The notes under the pieces are model-generated. The model had not been told where the DNA came from, ran no database searches, and worked only from the letters and a program-made list of their open reading frames with translations. 64,000 nucleotides of DNA from Aquisalinus luteolus (GTDB lineage Bacteria > Pseudomonadota > Alphaproteobacteria > Caulobacterales > Parvularculaceae), in NCBI RefSeq assembly GCF_009712425.2, contig NZ_VCJR02000001.1, positions 1,306,001 through 1,370,000 of the forward strand, read 5' to 3'. The translations under genes were made by a program, and so were the position numbers. This document shows positions 25,865-37,443 of this stretch, in pieces (position 1 is the first letter of the stretch; every line of letters starts with the position of its first letter).

Positions 25865-27734
25865 GAAACGCGTCGAACATCAGGACGCTCCATAATTCCT
25901 GCGAGTAATCCGAGCGCCCTTTCTTGTGGGCCGAGATCATTCGGCGCACTTCGCCTGAATCCAGAAAGCCCTGTTCGGCCCAGGCTTTCGATGCGTCGAG
26001 CCGGTCGAGTGGATTGTTCGCGTCCGCTCGCAGCCATTCGGCGACCGGCAGGCCGAAGCCCTGCTTGCGGCGATAGAGGATTTTTTCCGGCAGGCGCGGT
26101 TCACTTGCCTTTTTCAGGATGTGCTTGCCTTCGGTGCCATCCAGCTTGAACTGGCGTGGCAGCCTTGCGGCCCATTCGACAAGGCGATGGTCCAGCATGG
26201 GCGGGCGGACCTCCAGCGAGTGTGCCATGGCAGCGCGGTCAACCTTGACCAGCATGCGGCCTGGCAGCCATGTCTTCAGGTCGCAGTACTGGGCAGCGAG
26301 GATGGGATCATCCGTATCCGCCGTGTTGAAGTGCTCTGCAATCTGGGTGCCGGGATCGTAGCCATCGAGCTGCTTGACGGCATCGCGATCCAGCATAGCA
26401 GAAAACCTTTCTGGCAGCACGGCGGAGAGCGCGCGGGTGTATCCGGCCGCACGGCTTTCTGCGAGGGCAGTCAGGGTCGTCTTCAAGCGGAAGGCCTGGG
26501 GCGCCCAGTCGAGCTTGGGATAGAGCGCGGCAAAAGTGCCAAAGAACGGTTTGCGGAACGCGGACGGCATGACGCCTTTCAGGTTCTCTTCTGCGAGAAA
26601 GAAGGGATAACGCCTGTAGCCAGCGAAGACCTCATCACCGCCATCGCCGGACAGGGCAACGGTGACCTGCTGCCGGGCAAGCTGGCAGACGAGATAGGTC
26701 GGCAGGGCGGACGTATCGGCGAAGGGCTCGCCATAGGTAGCGGCGATCGTGTCAATCAGGTCGTGGGCCGCAAGTGGCACGACATGCTCGGTATGCTGCG
26801 TATGATAGCGCTCGGCCACCAGCCGGGCGAAGGCGCGCTCGTCATGGGAGGCTTCCTCAAAGCCGATGGAACAGCTGCGCACGGCTTCGCTGGATTGCAT
26901 GGCCATGGATGCGACGATGGCGCTGGAATCGACGCCGCCGGACAGGAATGCGCCGAGGGGCACGTCAGACATCATCTGTGCCTTCACCGCCTGATCGAGC
27001 AGTTCCGAGAGGCTTTCGATGGCATCGTGCAGGGAAAGGCTGTCATCAGGCTGGAAGCGGACATCCCACCATTGATTTTGCACGGGCTCTTCACCCCGGC
27101 GCAGACTGATGAAGTGTCCAGGCGCGAGTTTGTGAATGCCTTCATAGATCGATTTCGGGTCCGGCACATAACCATGCAGGAAATAGTCTGCCAGCGCATC
27201 CTGCCTGATGCGTTTTTCCAGCATGCCGGAAGCGAGCAGGGCCCCAAGCTCCGAAGCGAACAGCAGGAAGCCGTCCTCGCTTGCGGCATAATAAAGCGGG
27301 CGCTCGCCCAGCCTGTCGCGGGCCAGTATCAAGCGGCTGTCGGACTGGCGCCAATACGCGAATGCGAACATGCCGTTGAGATGGTCGAGCGCATCGCTGC
27401 CCTTCCGATCAAGGAGTTCTGCGAGCGCTTCAGTGTCACTACGGGTTTTCAGCACCGCGCCTTCGCCAGCAAGGTGCCGCGCCAGGTCGGCGTAATTGTA
27501 GATCTCGCCATTGAAGCTGAGAACGCCCTGGCCGCTGGCGGCATGGAAAGGCTGTACGCCACCGGCGATATCGATGATGGCAAGCCTCCGGTGGCCGAGG
27601 CCGATGCCGGGCGCGTGATAAAACCCTTCGCCGTCCGGCCCGCGATGAGTCAGCGCATCGGTCATGCGCTTCAGGGAATCGCGATCGATATCGCGTTCAC
27701 CGCGAAGGTCCATTATCCCCGCAACACCGCACAT
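25848..27734 (-). CDS. asnB: Asparagine synthase (glutamine-hydrolysing) / exopolysaccharide-type amidotransferase
   Basis: The start is set so that Cys2 becomes the N-terminal nucleophile (MCGVAGIMDLRG), giving 628 residues. The glutaminase half has LTHRGPDGEGFY and SFNGEIYNYADL; the synthetase half has the PP-loop SGGVDSSAI and SGDGGDEVFAGYRRY. Its CDLKTWLPGRMLVKVDRA segment resembles the amidotransferase seen in exosortase-linked polysaccharide clusters, so it may amidate a polysaccharide precursor rather than make free asparagine. No exosortase gene lies in the window. It is convergent with the FemAB-like gene. Confidence 0.92.
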   Translation of the reverse strand: MCGVAGIMDLRGERDIDRDSLKRMTDALTHRGPDGEGFYHAPGIGLGHRRLAIIDIAGGVQPFHAASGQGVLSFNGEIYNYADLARHLAGEGAVLKTRSDTEALAELLDRKGSDALDHLNGMFAFAYWRQSDSRLILARDRLGERPLYYAASEDGFLLFASELGALLASGMLEKRIRQDALADYFLHGYVPDPKSIYEGIHKLAPGHFISLRRGEEPVQNQWWDVRFQPDDSLSLHDAIESLSELLDQAVKAQMMSDVPLGAFLSGGVDSSAIVASMAMQSSEAVRSCSIGFEEASHDERAFARLVAERYHTQHTEHVVPLAAHDLIDTIAATYGEPFADTSALPTYLVCQLARQQVTVALSGDGGDEVFAGYRRYPFFLAEENLKGVMPSAFRKPFFGTFAALYPKLDWAPQAFRLKTTLTALAESRAAGYTRALSAVLPERFSAMLDRDAVKQLDGYDPGTQIAEHFNTADTDDPILAAQYCDLKTWLPGRMLVKVDRAAMAHSLEVRPPMLDHRLVEWAARLPRQFKLDGTEGKHILKKASEPRLPEKILYRRKQGFGLPVAEWLRADANNPLDRLDASKAWAEQGFLDSGEVRRMISAHKKGRSDYSQELWSVLMFDAFLRTGA

Positions 27735-27922
27735 CAGCAGCACTCCCGGATCGGGAGGTGGCGAATTTGATTGTGAGCGGTTGGCGCCATGGGACAGGGT
27801 TTCCTTGCAAGTCGTTGCTTTTTATCAGGGAAATGTGAACCGTCACTGAACATGCAGCGACTTTCGGAGAGATGACAAGCTGCGCGGCCTCCTCTAGAAA
27901 ACCTGATGAAAGGTGAGGTGGC

Positions 27923-28810
27923 ATGACGGCGGCATTTGAAAAATCGGTACTGGATGAGATCGAGAAAACCCTTGGCGCCCTGCTGCCCGGTGAGGGGCTG
28001 GATCAGCCAAAAGGCCTGCGCCGTGTCGCCCGCGCCATGCGGTACAGCGCCCTTGCCGGCGGCAAGCGATTGCGCCCTTGCCTGACGGTATACAGCGCAG
28101 ACCTGTTCGGCGTGCCGCGTGAGCGGTCCCTGCGGGCTGGCGCGGCGGTCGAGTTCATCCACTGCTACAGTCTCATTCACGACGACCTGCCGGCGATGGA
28201 TGACAGCGATCTGCGCCGGGGCCGGCCATCATCTCACAGGCAGTTCGATGAGGCGACGGCAATCCTTGCCGGTGATGCCTTGCTGACCGATGCATTTGAG
28301 GTGCTGGCTGATGAAGCCACCCACCCTGATGCCGTCATCCGCACGAAGATGATCATGGCGCTGGCCCATGCTGCTGGGCAGAAGGGTATGGTCGGCGGGC
28401 AGATGATGGATATTCTCGCAGACAAGGGCGAGGGAGGCTCGCTCGATATCGCGCTCTTACAAAGCCTGAAGACCGGCGCGATGATCAGGGTGTCGTGCGA
28501 GCTTGGCGGATATCTCGGCGGCGCGGATGAAGACCAGATGACGGCGCTGCGAGACTATGCCTCCCGCCTGGGGCTGGCCTTCCAGATTACCGATGACCTT
28601 CTCGACCTTACGTCATCTGAGGAACAGGCTGGCAAGCCGGTTGGCCAAGACCATGGCAAGCTGACTTTCGTCGATCTGCTCGGCGAGAAGCCGGCACGCG
28701 CCAAGGCCGAAACCCTCATCGAGGAGGCGATCGAGTCTCTTTCTGTCTTCAAGTCAGACAGCAGTTCGCTACAGGCGATTGCCCGCTTCATCCTGTCTCG
28801 CAGTCATTGA
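27923..28810 (+). CDS. ispA: Polyprenyl synthetase, farnesyl diphosphate synthase type
   Basis: A 295-residue trans-prenyltransferase. The first aspartate-rich motif is HDDLPAMDDSDLRRGR (about residues 89-104), the second is ITDDLLDLT (about 220-228), and the substrate-binding GGKRLRP stands near residue 48. It condenses IPP with allylic diphosphates to farnesyl or geranylgeranyl diphosphate, feeding quinones, carotenoids and bactoprenol. No xseB or dxs gene is adjacent. It is divergent from the asnB-type gene and convergent with the Lrp-type gene. Confidence 0.93.
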   Translation: MTAAFEKSVLDEIEKTLGALLPGEGLDQPKGLRRVARAMRYSALAGGKRLRPCLTVYSADLFGVPRERSLRAGAAVEFIHCYSLIHDDLPAMDDSDLRRGRPSSHRQFDEATAILAGDALLTDAFEVLADEATHPDAVIRTKMIMALAHAAGQKGMVGGQMMDILADKGEGGSLDIALLQSLKTGAMIRVSCELGGYLGGADEDQMTALRDYASRLGLAFQITDDLLDLTSSEEQAGKPVGQDHGKLTFVDLLGEKPARAKAETLIEEAIESLSVFKSDSSSLQAIARFILSRSH

Positions 28811-28826
28811 TGAACGAACGCAACCG

Positions 28827-29294
28827 CTAGCTTTTAGGCAGCGGCACAACAGCCTTCTTTGTCACTTCGCGCAGCGTGAAGCTCGATTCCACAGAGGCAA
28901 CATTCGACATGCGCAAGAGTGTTTCCGACAGGAAGGTCTCATAGGCCGTCAGTGTCGGTATGATGACGCGCAGGAAATAGTCGAACTTGCCGGTCACGAG
29001 ATAACATTCCATCACTTCCGGACGCTGGCTGATCTCTGCCTCGAAGGAGCGGAGAGATGTCTCGTCTTCCTTTTCTAGCTTGATCAGGATGACGACGGTG
29101 ACACCGACGCCGAGCGCTTCGCGGTTGATCTCGGTGCGGTACCCCTTGATGATTCCTTCTGTTTCCAGACGGCGCAGGCGCCTCAGGCAGGGGGTGGGGG
29201 ACAGACCGACTTTTTCGGCCAGATCGGCATTGGTGATCCGGGCATTTTCCTGAAGATAATGAAGAATTTTGCGGTCAATCTGGTCGAGCTTCAT
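28827..29294 (-). CDS. Lrp/AsnC family transcriptional regulator
   Basis: A 155-residue regulator. The N-terminal winged helix-turn-helix (LDQIDRKILHYLQENARITN, about residues 3-22, and VGLSPTPCLRRLRRLE, about residues 30-45) is followed by the ligand-binding RAM domain (about residues 65-150, with YLVTGKFDYFL). It probably forms a dimer or octamer that senses an amino acid. The target cannot be read from context: it stands alone between ispA and ppx. An inverted repeat (29350-29394) in its upstream region may be its own operator. Confidence 0.93.
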   Translation of the reverse strand: MKLDQIDRKILHYLQENARITNADLAEKVGLSPTPCLRRLRRLETEGIIKGYRTEINREALGVGVTVVILIKLEKEDETSLRSFEAEISQRPEVMECYLVTGKFDYFLRVIIPTLTAYETFLSETLLRMSNVASVESSFTLREVTKKAVVPLPKS

Positions 29295-29349
29295 GAGTTT
29301 CCTCTGTTTTCGACACCATTATGGTAGTATCTGCTAAAAATCAACACAT

Positions 29350-29394
29350 TTATCCAATTTTACAGACGAAAAGAGCGATTATCTGTTTGGATAA
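29350..29394. repeat. Inverted repeat upstream of the Lrp-type gene
   Basis: TTATCCAA (29350-29357) and TTGGATAA (29387-29394) form a perfect 8-bp inverted repeat 29 bases apart in the AT-rich space between the divergent Lrp-type and ppx genes. It could be an Lrp-type operator, but the spacing is wide. Confidence 0.35.
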
Positions 29395-29524
29395 TACGCA
29401 ATTGATGACCGATTCGAATTACACGTTGGAGTATAGTGCTTGCTATGACGTCTTCTGACCGGTTAGTCTTTAACAAGAGATAAGCGGACGAAAACAAGTC
29501 CGACTGGTCGAGCGAGGACGCACA

Positions 29525-30790
29525 GTGACCGATGACAAGACGCCCCAGGGCAATGGGGTCGGACAACAGAATCTTGATGGCGGGGACGGCGCTGCAGCGC
29601 CGAAAAAGCGACGCCGCCGTCGGCCAAAAGCGCATCACCTGAAAAAATTGCGGACAGAAAAGGGCCAGTCTGCGCCAGCCCTGAAGCCGGGTGAGATCAA
29701 GCCTGAAAAACGGATCGAAAAGGACTGGCTGCCGTCGCCGCCATTTTCCAAGCGCTATGCCGCAATTGATCTTGGTACCAATAATTGCCGTCTGCTGGTC
29801 GCCGTACCGCAAAAGGAAGGGTTTCGGGTCGTCGATGCCTTCTCGCGTATCGTGCGGCTGGGCGAGGGCGTCAGCCAGACGGGCATGCTCTCCGACGCTG
29901 CGATGGAGCGGACCATCGAGGCTCTGAAGATCTGTCGCGACAAGATCGAGAACAGGCGTGTCACTGCCGTCAGGTGCATCGCGACACAGGCCTGCCGTGG
30001 CGCCGGAAATGGCGAGGCTTTCCTCAAGCGCATCAAGGAAGAGACCGGCCTCGACTTCGAGCTGATCACCACAGAACAGGAAGCAGCACTTGCCGTGCGC
30101 GGCTGCATGGACCTGACCGACCCCAGGGCCGATGCGGCGCTGGTGTTCGATATCGGTGGCGGATCGACCGAGATTTCCTGGGTGGTCAAGAAGAGCGGCG
30201 ATGACATCACCAATGCCGTCTTCAGGCTGGAGGCATGGACGTCGATTCCCATCGGCGTCGTCACGGCATCGGAGCGTTTCGGCGGCGCGCACCTCACGCG
30301 GGAAGAATACGAGAAGATCGTGGATACGATCGCGCTGGAGGTCTCCCGCTTCACCGGGGCCGATCACCTCAAACCCCTGTTCGAGGAGGGACGCGGCCAC
30401 CTGCTTGGCACCTCGGGCACGGTAACAAGCCTTGCCGGAGTGCATCTGGGCCTGAAGAAATATATGCGCAAGGAGGTCGATGGCATCTGGCTTGCCAGCG
30501 AAAGGGCGCTGTCGATCTCTGAAAAGCTGCGGTCCATGGGGTTCGAGGCCCGGCAGAAAGAGCCTTGTATCGGGCAGGAGCGGGCGGACCTCGTCGTGCC
30601 GGGATGTGCAATCCTGGAAGGCATCCTGAAGGCATGGCCGGCAACGCGTATACGCGTGGCTGACCGAGGCCTGCGCGAGGGCATTCTCGCTGAGCTTATT
30701 GCCGGGGACCGCCGCCGCAAGCGGCGGCGCCGCAGCCGCGGCAAGGCTGGCCGCAAAGGCAGCAGTGTTCAGACTTCCAAAAGCTCATAG
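29525..30790 (+). CDS. Ppx/GppA phosphatase family protein
   Basis: A 421-residue member of the exopolyphosphatase/guanosine-pentaphosphatase family. The ASKHA ATPase-like core starts at about residue 75 with AAIDLGTNNCRLLV, followed by VFDIGGGSTEISW (about 208-220) and LLGTSGTVTSLAGV (about 292-305). The first 75 residues are very basic (KKRRRRRPKAHHLKK), and the C-terminal tail is too (RRRKRRRRSRGK). Both tails are typical RNA- or polyphosphate-binding additions; that is inference. It is followed at 55 bases by rlmE, a pairing common in alphaproteobacteria. It may hydrolyse polyphosphate or pppGpp. Confidence 0.93.
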   Translation: MTDDKTPQGNGVGQQNLDGGDGAAAPKKRRRRRPKAHHLKKLRTEKGQSAPALKPGEIKPEKRIEKDWLPSPPFSKRYAAIDLGTNNCRLLVAVPQKEGFRVVDAFSRIVRLGEGVSQTGMLSDAAMERTIEALKICRDKIENRRVTAVRCIATQACRGAGNGEAFLKRIKEETGLDFELITTEQEAALAVRGCMDLTDPRADAALVFDIGGGSTEISWVVKKSGDDITNAVFRLEAWTSIPIGVVTASERFGGAHLTREEYEKIVDTIALEVSRFTGADHLKPLFEEGRGHLLGTSGTVTSLAGVHLGLKKYMRKEVDGIWLASERALSISEKLRSMGFEARQKEPCIGQERADLVVPGCAILEGILKAWPATRIRVADRGLREGILAELIAGDRRRKRRRRSRGKAGRKGSSVQTSKSS

Positions 30791-30845
30791 GCACTGACTG
30801 AAAATCACCCCTTCACGCGCCCCGACTCCTTCGCTATACGACGAT

Positions 30846-31764
30846 ATGGGACGCTATTCTGACAATAAGGGACCCGGCAGGCAAAATGGCCCGTCGGCCC
30901 ATTCGCGCAACAAAGAGACGCGCAACAAGTCCGGCTCGGGCAAGAGCCAAGGCAAGGATGCGGCTGGCGAGGATACGCGCCGCAAATCCGGCGCCGGCAT
31001 GAAGCAGGACCTGTCAAAAACCGCGCTCGGCCATGAGCCTGAGAAACGCGCCCTGAAGAAGAAACCCAAATCCAGTGCAGAGCAAAGCTCGCAGCGTGAG
31101 CTGGCCAAGAAGGTCAAGACCGCGCGCGGTCGCAAACTGTCTTCCACGCTGTGGCTGCAGCGACAGTTGAACGATCCTTATGTGATGCGTGCCAAGGCGG
31201 AGGGCTATCGCTCCCGCGCCGCCTACAAGCTGCTCGAGCTGGACGAGAAATATCATCTGCTGAAAAAGGGCATGCGGGTCGTCGACCTCGGTGCCGCGCC
31301 AGGCGGCTGGTGCCAGGTTGCGGCAAAGGCTGTCGGCAGCGACAGGGAACAGCCCACCGGCAAGGTCGTCGGCATAGACTATCTGGGCATGCCGCCGGTC
31401 GATGGCGCGGAGGTGCTGGAGCTGGACTTTCTCGACGAAACCGCCCCGGACCAGCTGAAGCAACTGCTGGGCGGTGAGGCGGATATCGTTCTGTCAGACA
31501 TGGCCGCGCCGACGACAGGTCATCAGTCAACGGATCACCTGCGCATCGTGGCGCTCGCAGAAGCGGCACTCGATTTTGCCGAGGATGTGCTGGCCCCCGG
31601 CGGGCATTATGTCGCCAAGACCTTTCAAGGGGGCGCCGCCGGTGACCTGCTGGAGCGGCTGAAGGCGTCGTTTGCCAAGGTAGTCCATGCCAAGCCAAAA
31701 GCCAGCCGCCAGGACTCGGCTGAGATGTATGTCGTCGCGATGGGGTATCGGGGAGGGAAGTCAG

Positions 31765-31772
<8 letters not shown>
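30846..31772 (+). CDS. rlmE: RlmE, 23S rRNA (uridine-2552-2'-O)-methyltransferase
   Basis: A 308-residue RlmE (FtsJ). The methyltransferase core (from about residue 98) shows [32 protein letters not shown] and the SAM motif [11 protein letters not shown] (about residues 146-156), then [10 protein letters not shown] with its catalytic-type Asp. A basic, low-complexity N-terminal extension of about 95 residues (many Lys, Ser, Gly) makes it longer than the roughly 210-residue E. coli enzyme. It methylates the ribosomal A-loop. Its stop overlaps the start of the RelA/SpoT-type gene by eight bases. Confidence 0.96.
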
Positions 31773-34364
<2,592 letters not shown>

Positions 34365-34399
34365 ATACTGCTCTTTGGAGATTTCTCTTTCCCTTTAAT

Positions 34400-34426
34400 G
34401 CCCGGCGGCATAGTCTGTTGCCGGGC
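34400..34426 (+). terminator. Possible terminator hairpin after guaB
   Basis: GCCCGGC (34400-34406) pairs with GCCGGGC (34420-34426), and the stem extends inward with G-T pairs. No T-run follows, so termination would be weak or factor-dependent. Confidence 0.35.
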
Positions 34427-34446
34427 GGATTAACAGGAGAGAGACA

Positions 34447-34836
34447 ATGAACGATATTCTCGTTTCGACTGGGAATGCGCTTGTTGAGCATTGCCGCAAC
34501 ACCACCGAAGACCAAGCCCTCAAGACCCTTTATCACCCGGATGTCGTTTCGGTTGAACCGATGACGCCGCCGGGCAAGGAAAGTGCTGAAGTCCATGGTC
34601 TCGAAGCGCTCCACAAGAAACATTACGAGTGGAACGAAAACTTCGAAACACACTCATCCGGTTTGACCGGGCCGTATTTTCACGGTGACGACCGCTTCGG
34701 GATCATTTTCGAGATCGATGCGACGCATAAGGCTTCGGGCCAGCATTTCAAGGCAACGGAATTCGCTCTGTATACGATTGATGCCGACGGCAAGATCATC
34801 CGCGAGGAATTTTTCTTTAATCCGGCAATGATGTAG
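34447..34836 (+). CDS. SnoaL-like (NTF2-fold) protein
   Basis: A 129-residue protein of SnoaL-like size and pattern. It has an opening helix (TGNALVEHCRNT), then LYHPDVVSVEPM (about residues 24-35), a helix (GLEALHKKHYEWNENFE), and a beta-rich C-terminal half with FKATEFALYTIDADGKI. NTF2-fold proteins bind small hydrophobic ligands or act as isomerases; nothing here fixes the substrate. AGGAGAGAGA just upstream supports the start. It begins a run of three small genes. Confidence 0.8.
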   Translation: MNDILVSTGNALVEHCRNTTEDQALKTLYHPDVVSVEPMTPPGKESAEVHGLEALHKKHYEWNENFETHSSGLTGPYFHGDDRFGIIFEIDATHKASGQHFKATEFALYTIDADGKIIREEFFFNPAMM

Positions 34837-34843
34837 GCCGGAG

Positions 34844-35224
34844 ATGACCCCGGCCGAGCTGAAAGACTTCTGCCTGTCCCTGCCGGCGACTAGCCATGTC
34901 GTCCAGTGGGGCGGGTCGGATGTCTACAAGGTCGGCGGCAAGGTGTTTGCCGTTGCCGGGTGGAGCAAGGAGGAGCATCTCGCCGTGTCCTTCAAGGTCA
35001 CGGCCCTTGCCTTCGAAATCCTGCAGGACCAGCCGGGCTGCCGCCCGGCGCCTTATCTCGCGTCCCGTGGCATGACATGGATACAGCACTATGCGCCGCC
35101 GGGCCTGAATGATGAGGCATTGAAGGATTATTTGCAGCAGTCGCATCGTCTGGTTGCAGATGGCCTGACGAAAAAGAAACAGAGAGAGCTCGGTTTGCTC
35201 CGGGCAGAGGAGAGAGACACATGA
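34844..35224 (+). CDS. MmcQ/YjbR family protein
   Basis: A 126-residue MmcQ/YjbR protein. The family pattern appears as LPATSHVVQWGGSDVYKVGG (about residues 14-33) and VFAVAGW, with the C-terminal helical part LKDYLQQSHRLVADGLTKK. The fold resembles CyaY, and DNA binding has been proposed; the function is unknown. The start lies eight bases after the SnoaL-like gene, and the stop overlaps the VOC gene (ATGA), so the three small genes form an operon. Confidence 0.87.
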   Translation: MTPAELKDFCLSLPATSHVVQWGGSDVYKVGGKVFAVAGWSKEEHLAVSFKVTALAFEILQDQPGCRPAPYLASRGMTWIQHYAPPGLNDEALKDYLQQSHRLVADGLTKKKQRELGLLRAEERDT

Positions 35225-35586
35225 CAATACTGGGTATCAGGTTCTGCACCGTTGCACCCTCCGGTGAGGTGAAAGAACTCGCTGACATGTTCGAAAACGG
35301 GTTCGGCTTTGCCAAGACAGATTTCGGCATGGATACGGACGGTTTCGCCGGTGCCGTGTTCCCGGCGGGTGAGCACAGCTGGATAGAGATGTGGGCCGAG
35401 GGCGAGGGTATGCCCGCAGGCATCATGCTGCACATCGTCGTGGATGACGCCGATGCCTATGCATCAAAGGCGAAAGAGAAAGGCGCTGAAATACAGGGCC
35501 CGATGGATGCGCATGGCGAGCGTATTTACTTCTGCAAGGCACCGACAGGCCTTCAGATCGCCGTTCTATCGCGCGTTACAGAGTAA
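35221..35586 (+). CDS. VOC family (glyoxalase-like) protein
   Basis: A 121-residue vicinal-oxygen-chelate fold protein with two beta-alpha-beta-beta-beta halves. The second begins LHIVVDDADAYASKAKEKG and ends FCKAPTGLQIAVL. Metal ligands of true glyoxalases are hard to place: a His (EHSW) and a Glu near the middle are possible. Its activity is unknown. It is translationally coupled to the MmcQ/YjbR gene. Confidence 0.82.
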   Translation: MTILGIRFCTVAPSGEVKELADMFENGFGFAKTDFGMDTDGFAGAVFPAGEHSWIEMWAEGEGMPAGIMLHIVVDDADAYASKAKEKGAEIQGPMDAHGERIYFCKAPTGLQIAVLSRVTE

Positions 35587-35652
35587 CGCGCCTCTTGCTG
35601 GACCGGCGAACTGTTCATAGATATGATGAATATAGAGGGCAGGAGCAAAACC

Positions 35653-36060
35653 ATGGATTTTCATTTCTTCGACTATTGGCACGCGCCGATGGGCGTTTTC
35701 ACCTTCGTCATCCTGATCGTTCTGATCAATGGTATTTTTCACTGGCTGCGGGTCCGCTCCCAGCAGGAGACTTTGCGCGAAGCGATCAAGTCCGGCGTAC
35801 AGATCGACCCTGCAGCGCTGAAAGCGGTATCGAGCTCTTCCAGCAGCAATGACAGCCCCGGCGGGCGGATTTTCGTTGGCCTGATCCTGATTGCAGTGGC
35901 TTGCGCGCTGGCCTTCTTCGGCTTTCAGATCGGAAGGGTCGAGGGCGATACGGAAGTCTTCACGATCTTCCAGGGCATTGCAGCGTTTCCGGGCCTGATC
36001 GGCGTCGTTTTCCTGATCTCCGCGCCGTTCGCCAAACGCTCCAGCAAAGAGCAAGACTAG
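35653..36060 (+). CDS. Two-helix membrane protein, DUF6249-like
   Basis: The 135-residue protein starts at ATG 35653 after GGAG. It has an N-terminal membrane helix (FTFVILIVLINGIFHWL, about residues 16-32), a soluble linker with SGVQIDPAALKAVSSSSSS, then two further hydrophobic segments in the C-terminal half. This layout, with the QETLREAIKSG helix after the first membrane span, is like DUF6249 proteins near iron-starvation or ECF loci in alphaproteobacteria; the match is tentative. It lies 75 bases before rsmB. Confidence 0.65.
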   Translation: MDFHFFDYWHAPMGVFTFVILIVLINGIFHWLRVRSQQETLREAIKSGVQIDPAALKAVSSSSSSNDSPGGRIFVGLILIAVACALAFFGFQIGRVEGDTEVFTIFQGIAAFPGLIGVVFLISAPFAKRSSKEQD

Positions 36061-36135
36061 AAATTACCGCGAAAGTGGTCCACATCAGCCAATCCGGCAG
36101 TCTCTTGCCGGATAGACTATGAAGTGGACCCTTTC

Positions 36136-37440
36136 ATGCGCGACGCCGGACGCATTGATGCCGCCATCGAAATCCTGACGGAATTCGAGAACAGGCACCT
36201 GCCGATCAAGGATATCATCTCCAACTGGGGGCGGATGAACCGCTATGCCGGGTCCGGCGACCGGGCATGGATATCCGGGCTGGTGCTGGACGCGATCCGC
36301 TCTAAGCAGTCAATTGGCTGGCGCATGGAAGATGACAGCCCGCGTGCCGTCATTCTTGGTGCTTTGCGGTTTCTGTGGGACTGGTCCGGACAACGCATTG
36401 CTGATGCAGCAGCAGAGGAGCCGCATGGCGCTGGCGCGTTGAGTGAGGTGGAATCTACGCGGCTGTCTGAACCCAGAGAGATCAGCGACGCACCTGCACA
36501 TGTTCAGGCCGATATGCCGGAATGGATATATCCATTGCTTGCTGCCGTCAGCGATGATCCGGTTGAGGAGGGGCAGGCCTTCACTGGCCGCGCGCCGGTC
36601 GATATCCGGGTCAACCTGCTGAAAAGCGATGTCGCCAAGGCCGAAAAGGCTCTGGCTGCCGCCAATGCTGAACGCTCAGCCCTCGTCGCCAATGCCTTGC
36701 GCGTGCCGGCCCCTGACGCCGATGCCAAGGCACCGGCACTGGGGCCGATGCCGGCTTTCGGCAAGGGCTTTGTCGAGGTGCAGGATGCCGGCTCCCAGCT
36801 TGCCGCGCTGGCCGCAGGCAAGGTCGAGGGACTTCAGGTGATGGACCTGTGTGCAGGGGCAGGGGGCAAGACGCTGGCTCTTGCCGCGATGATGGCGAAC
36901 AAGGGACAGGTCTATGCCTGGGATGCCGATGGCCGCCGCCTGAAACCGATCTTCGACCGTCTGCGCCGGGCCGGTGCCCGCAACGTACAGGTTCGCAGCC
37001 CACTCGATGGCGGCAGCTTGGAAGATCTCGCCGCGCGCATGGATGTCGTCTTTGTCGATGCGCCCTGTTCTGGCTCCGGCACCTGGCGGCGCAAGCCCGA
37101 CACGAAATGGCGCCTGTCGCCCCAGCAGCTGGAATCGCGCACGGCGGAACAGGATGCGGCACTGCTGGAAGGCTCGACCTATGTGAAGCCCGGCGGGCGG
37201 CTCATCTATGTGACCTGCTCGATCTTCAGGGAAGAGAACGAGGATCGCCTGAAAACGTTTCTCGCCACCCATGAACGGTTCAGCGTCGTCGATCCCATCG
37301 AGGCGATGGCGTCAACGGGCCTGCTTGCCGAGGGCGCGCGAGAGCGGCTGGAGGCATGCCGCAACGAGTACGGCATCCGGCTTACCCCGGCGCGCACGGG
37401 CACTGACGGGTTCTTTATCTCCGTACTCCAGAAATCGTAA
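36136..37440 (+). CDS. rsmB: RsmB-type rRNA (cytosine-C5)-methyltransferase
   Basis: A 434-residue NOL1/NOP2/Sun-family enzyme, probably methylating C967 of 16S rRNA. An N-terminal NusB-like region (residues about 1-130) precedes the catalytic domain. SAM binding is seen at VMDLCAGAGGKTLALAAMM (about residues 235-253), and the two catalytic cysteines stand in DAPCSGSGTW and VTCSIF. The ATG at 36136 gives the family's usual N-terminus; a GTG at 36124 would add four residues. It sits between guaB and guaA, an order common in this class. Confidence 0.9.
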   Translation: MRDAGRIDAAIEILTEFENRHLPIKDIISNWGRMNRYAGSGDRAWISGLVLDAIRSKQSIGWRMEDDSPRAVILGALRFLWDWSGQRIADAAAEEPHGAGALSEVESTRLSEPREISDAPAHVQADMPEWIYPLLAAVSDDPVEEGQAFTGRAPVDIRVNLLKSDVAKAEKALAAANAERSALVANALRVPAPDADAKAPALGPMPAFGKGFVEVQDAGSQLAALAAGKVEGLQVMDLCAGAGGKTLALAAMMANKGQVYAWDADGRRLKPIFDRLRRAGARNVQVRSPLDGGSLEDLAARMDVVFVDAPCSGSGTWRRKPDTKWRLSPQQLESRTAEQDAALLEGSTYVKPGGRLIYVTCSIFREENEDRLKTFLATHERFSVVDPIEAMASTGLLAEGARERLEACRNEYGIRLTPARTGTDGFFISVLQKS

Positions 37441-37443
37441 GGA

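Noticed and set aside
26121-27770. Long open frame antisense to the asnB-type gene
   Set aside because: The asnB-type gene is intact with clear catalytic motifs; the antisense translation shows no domain.
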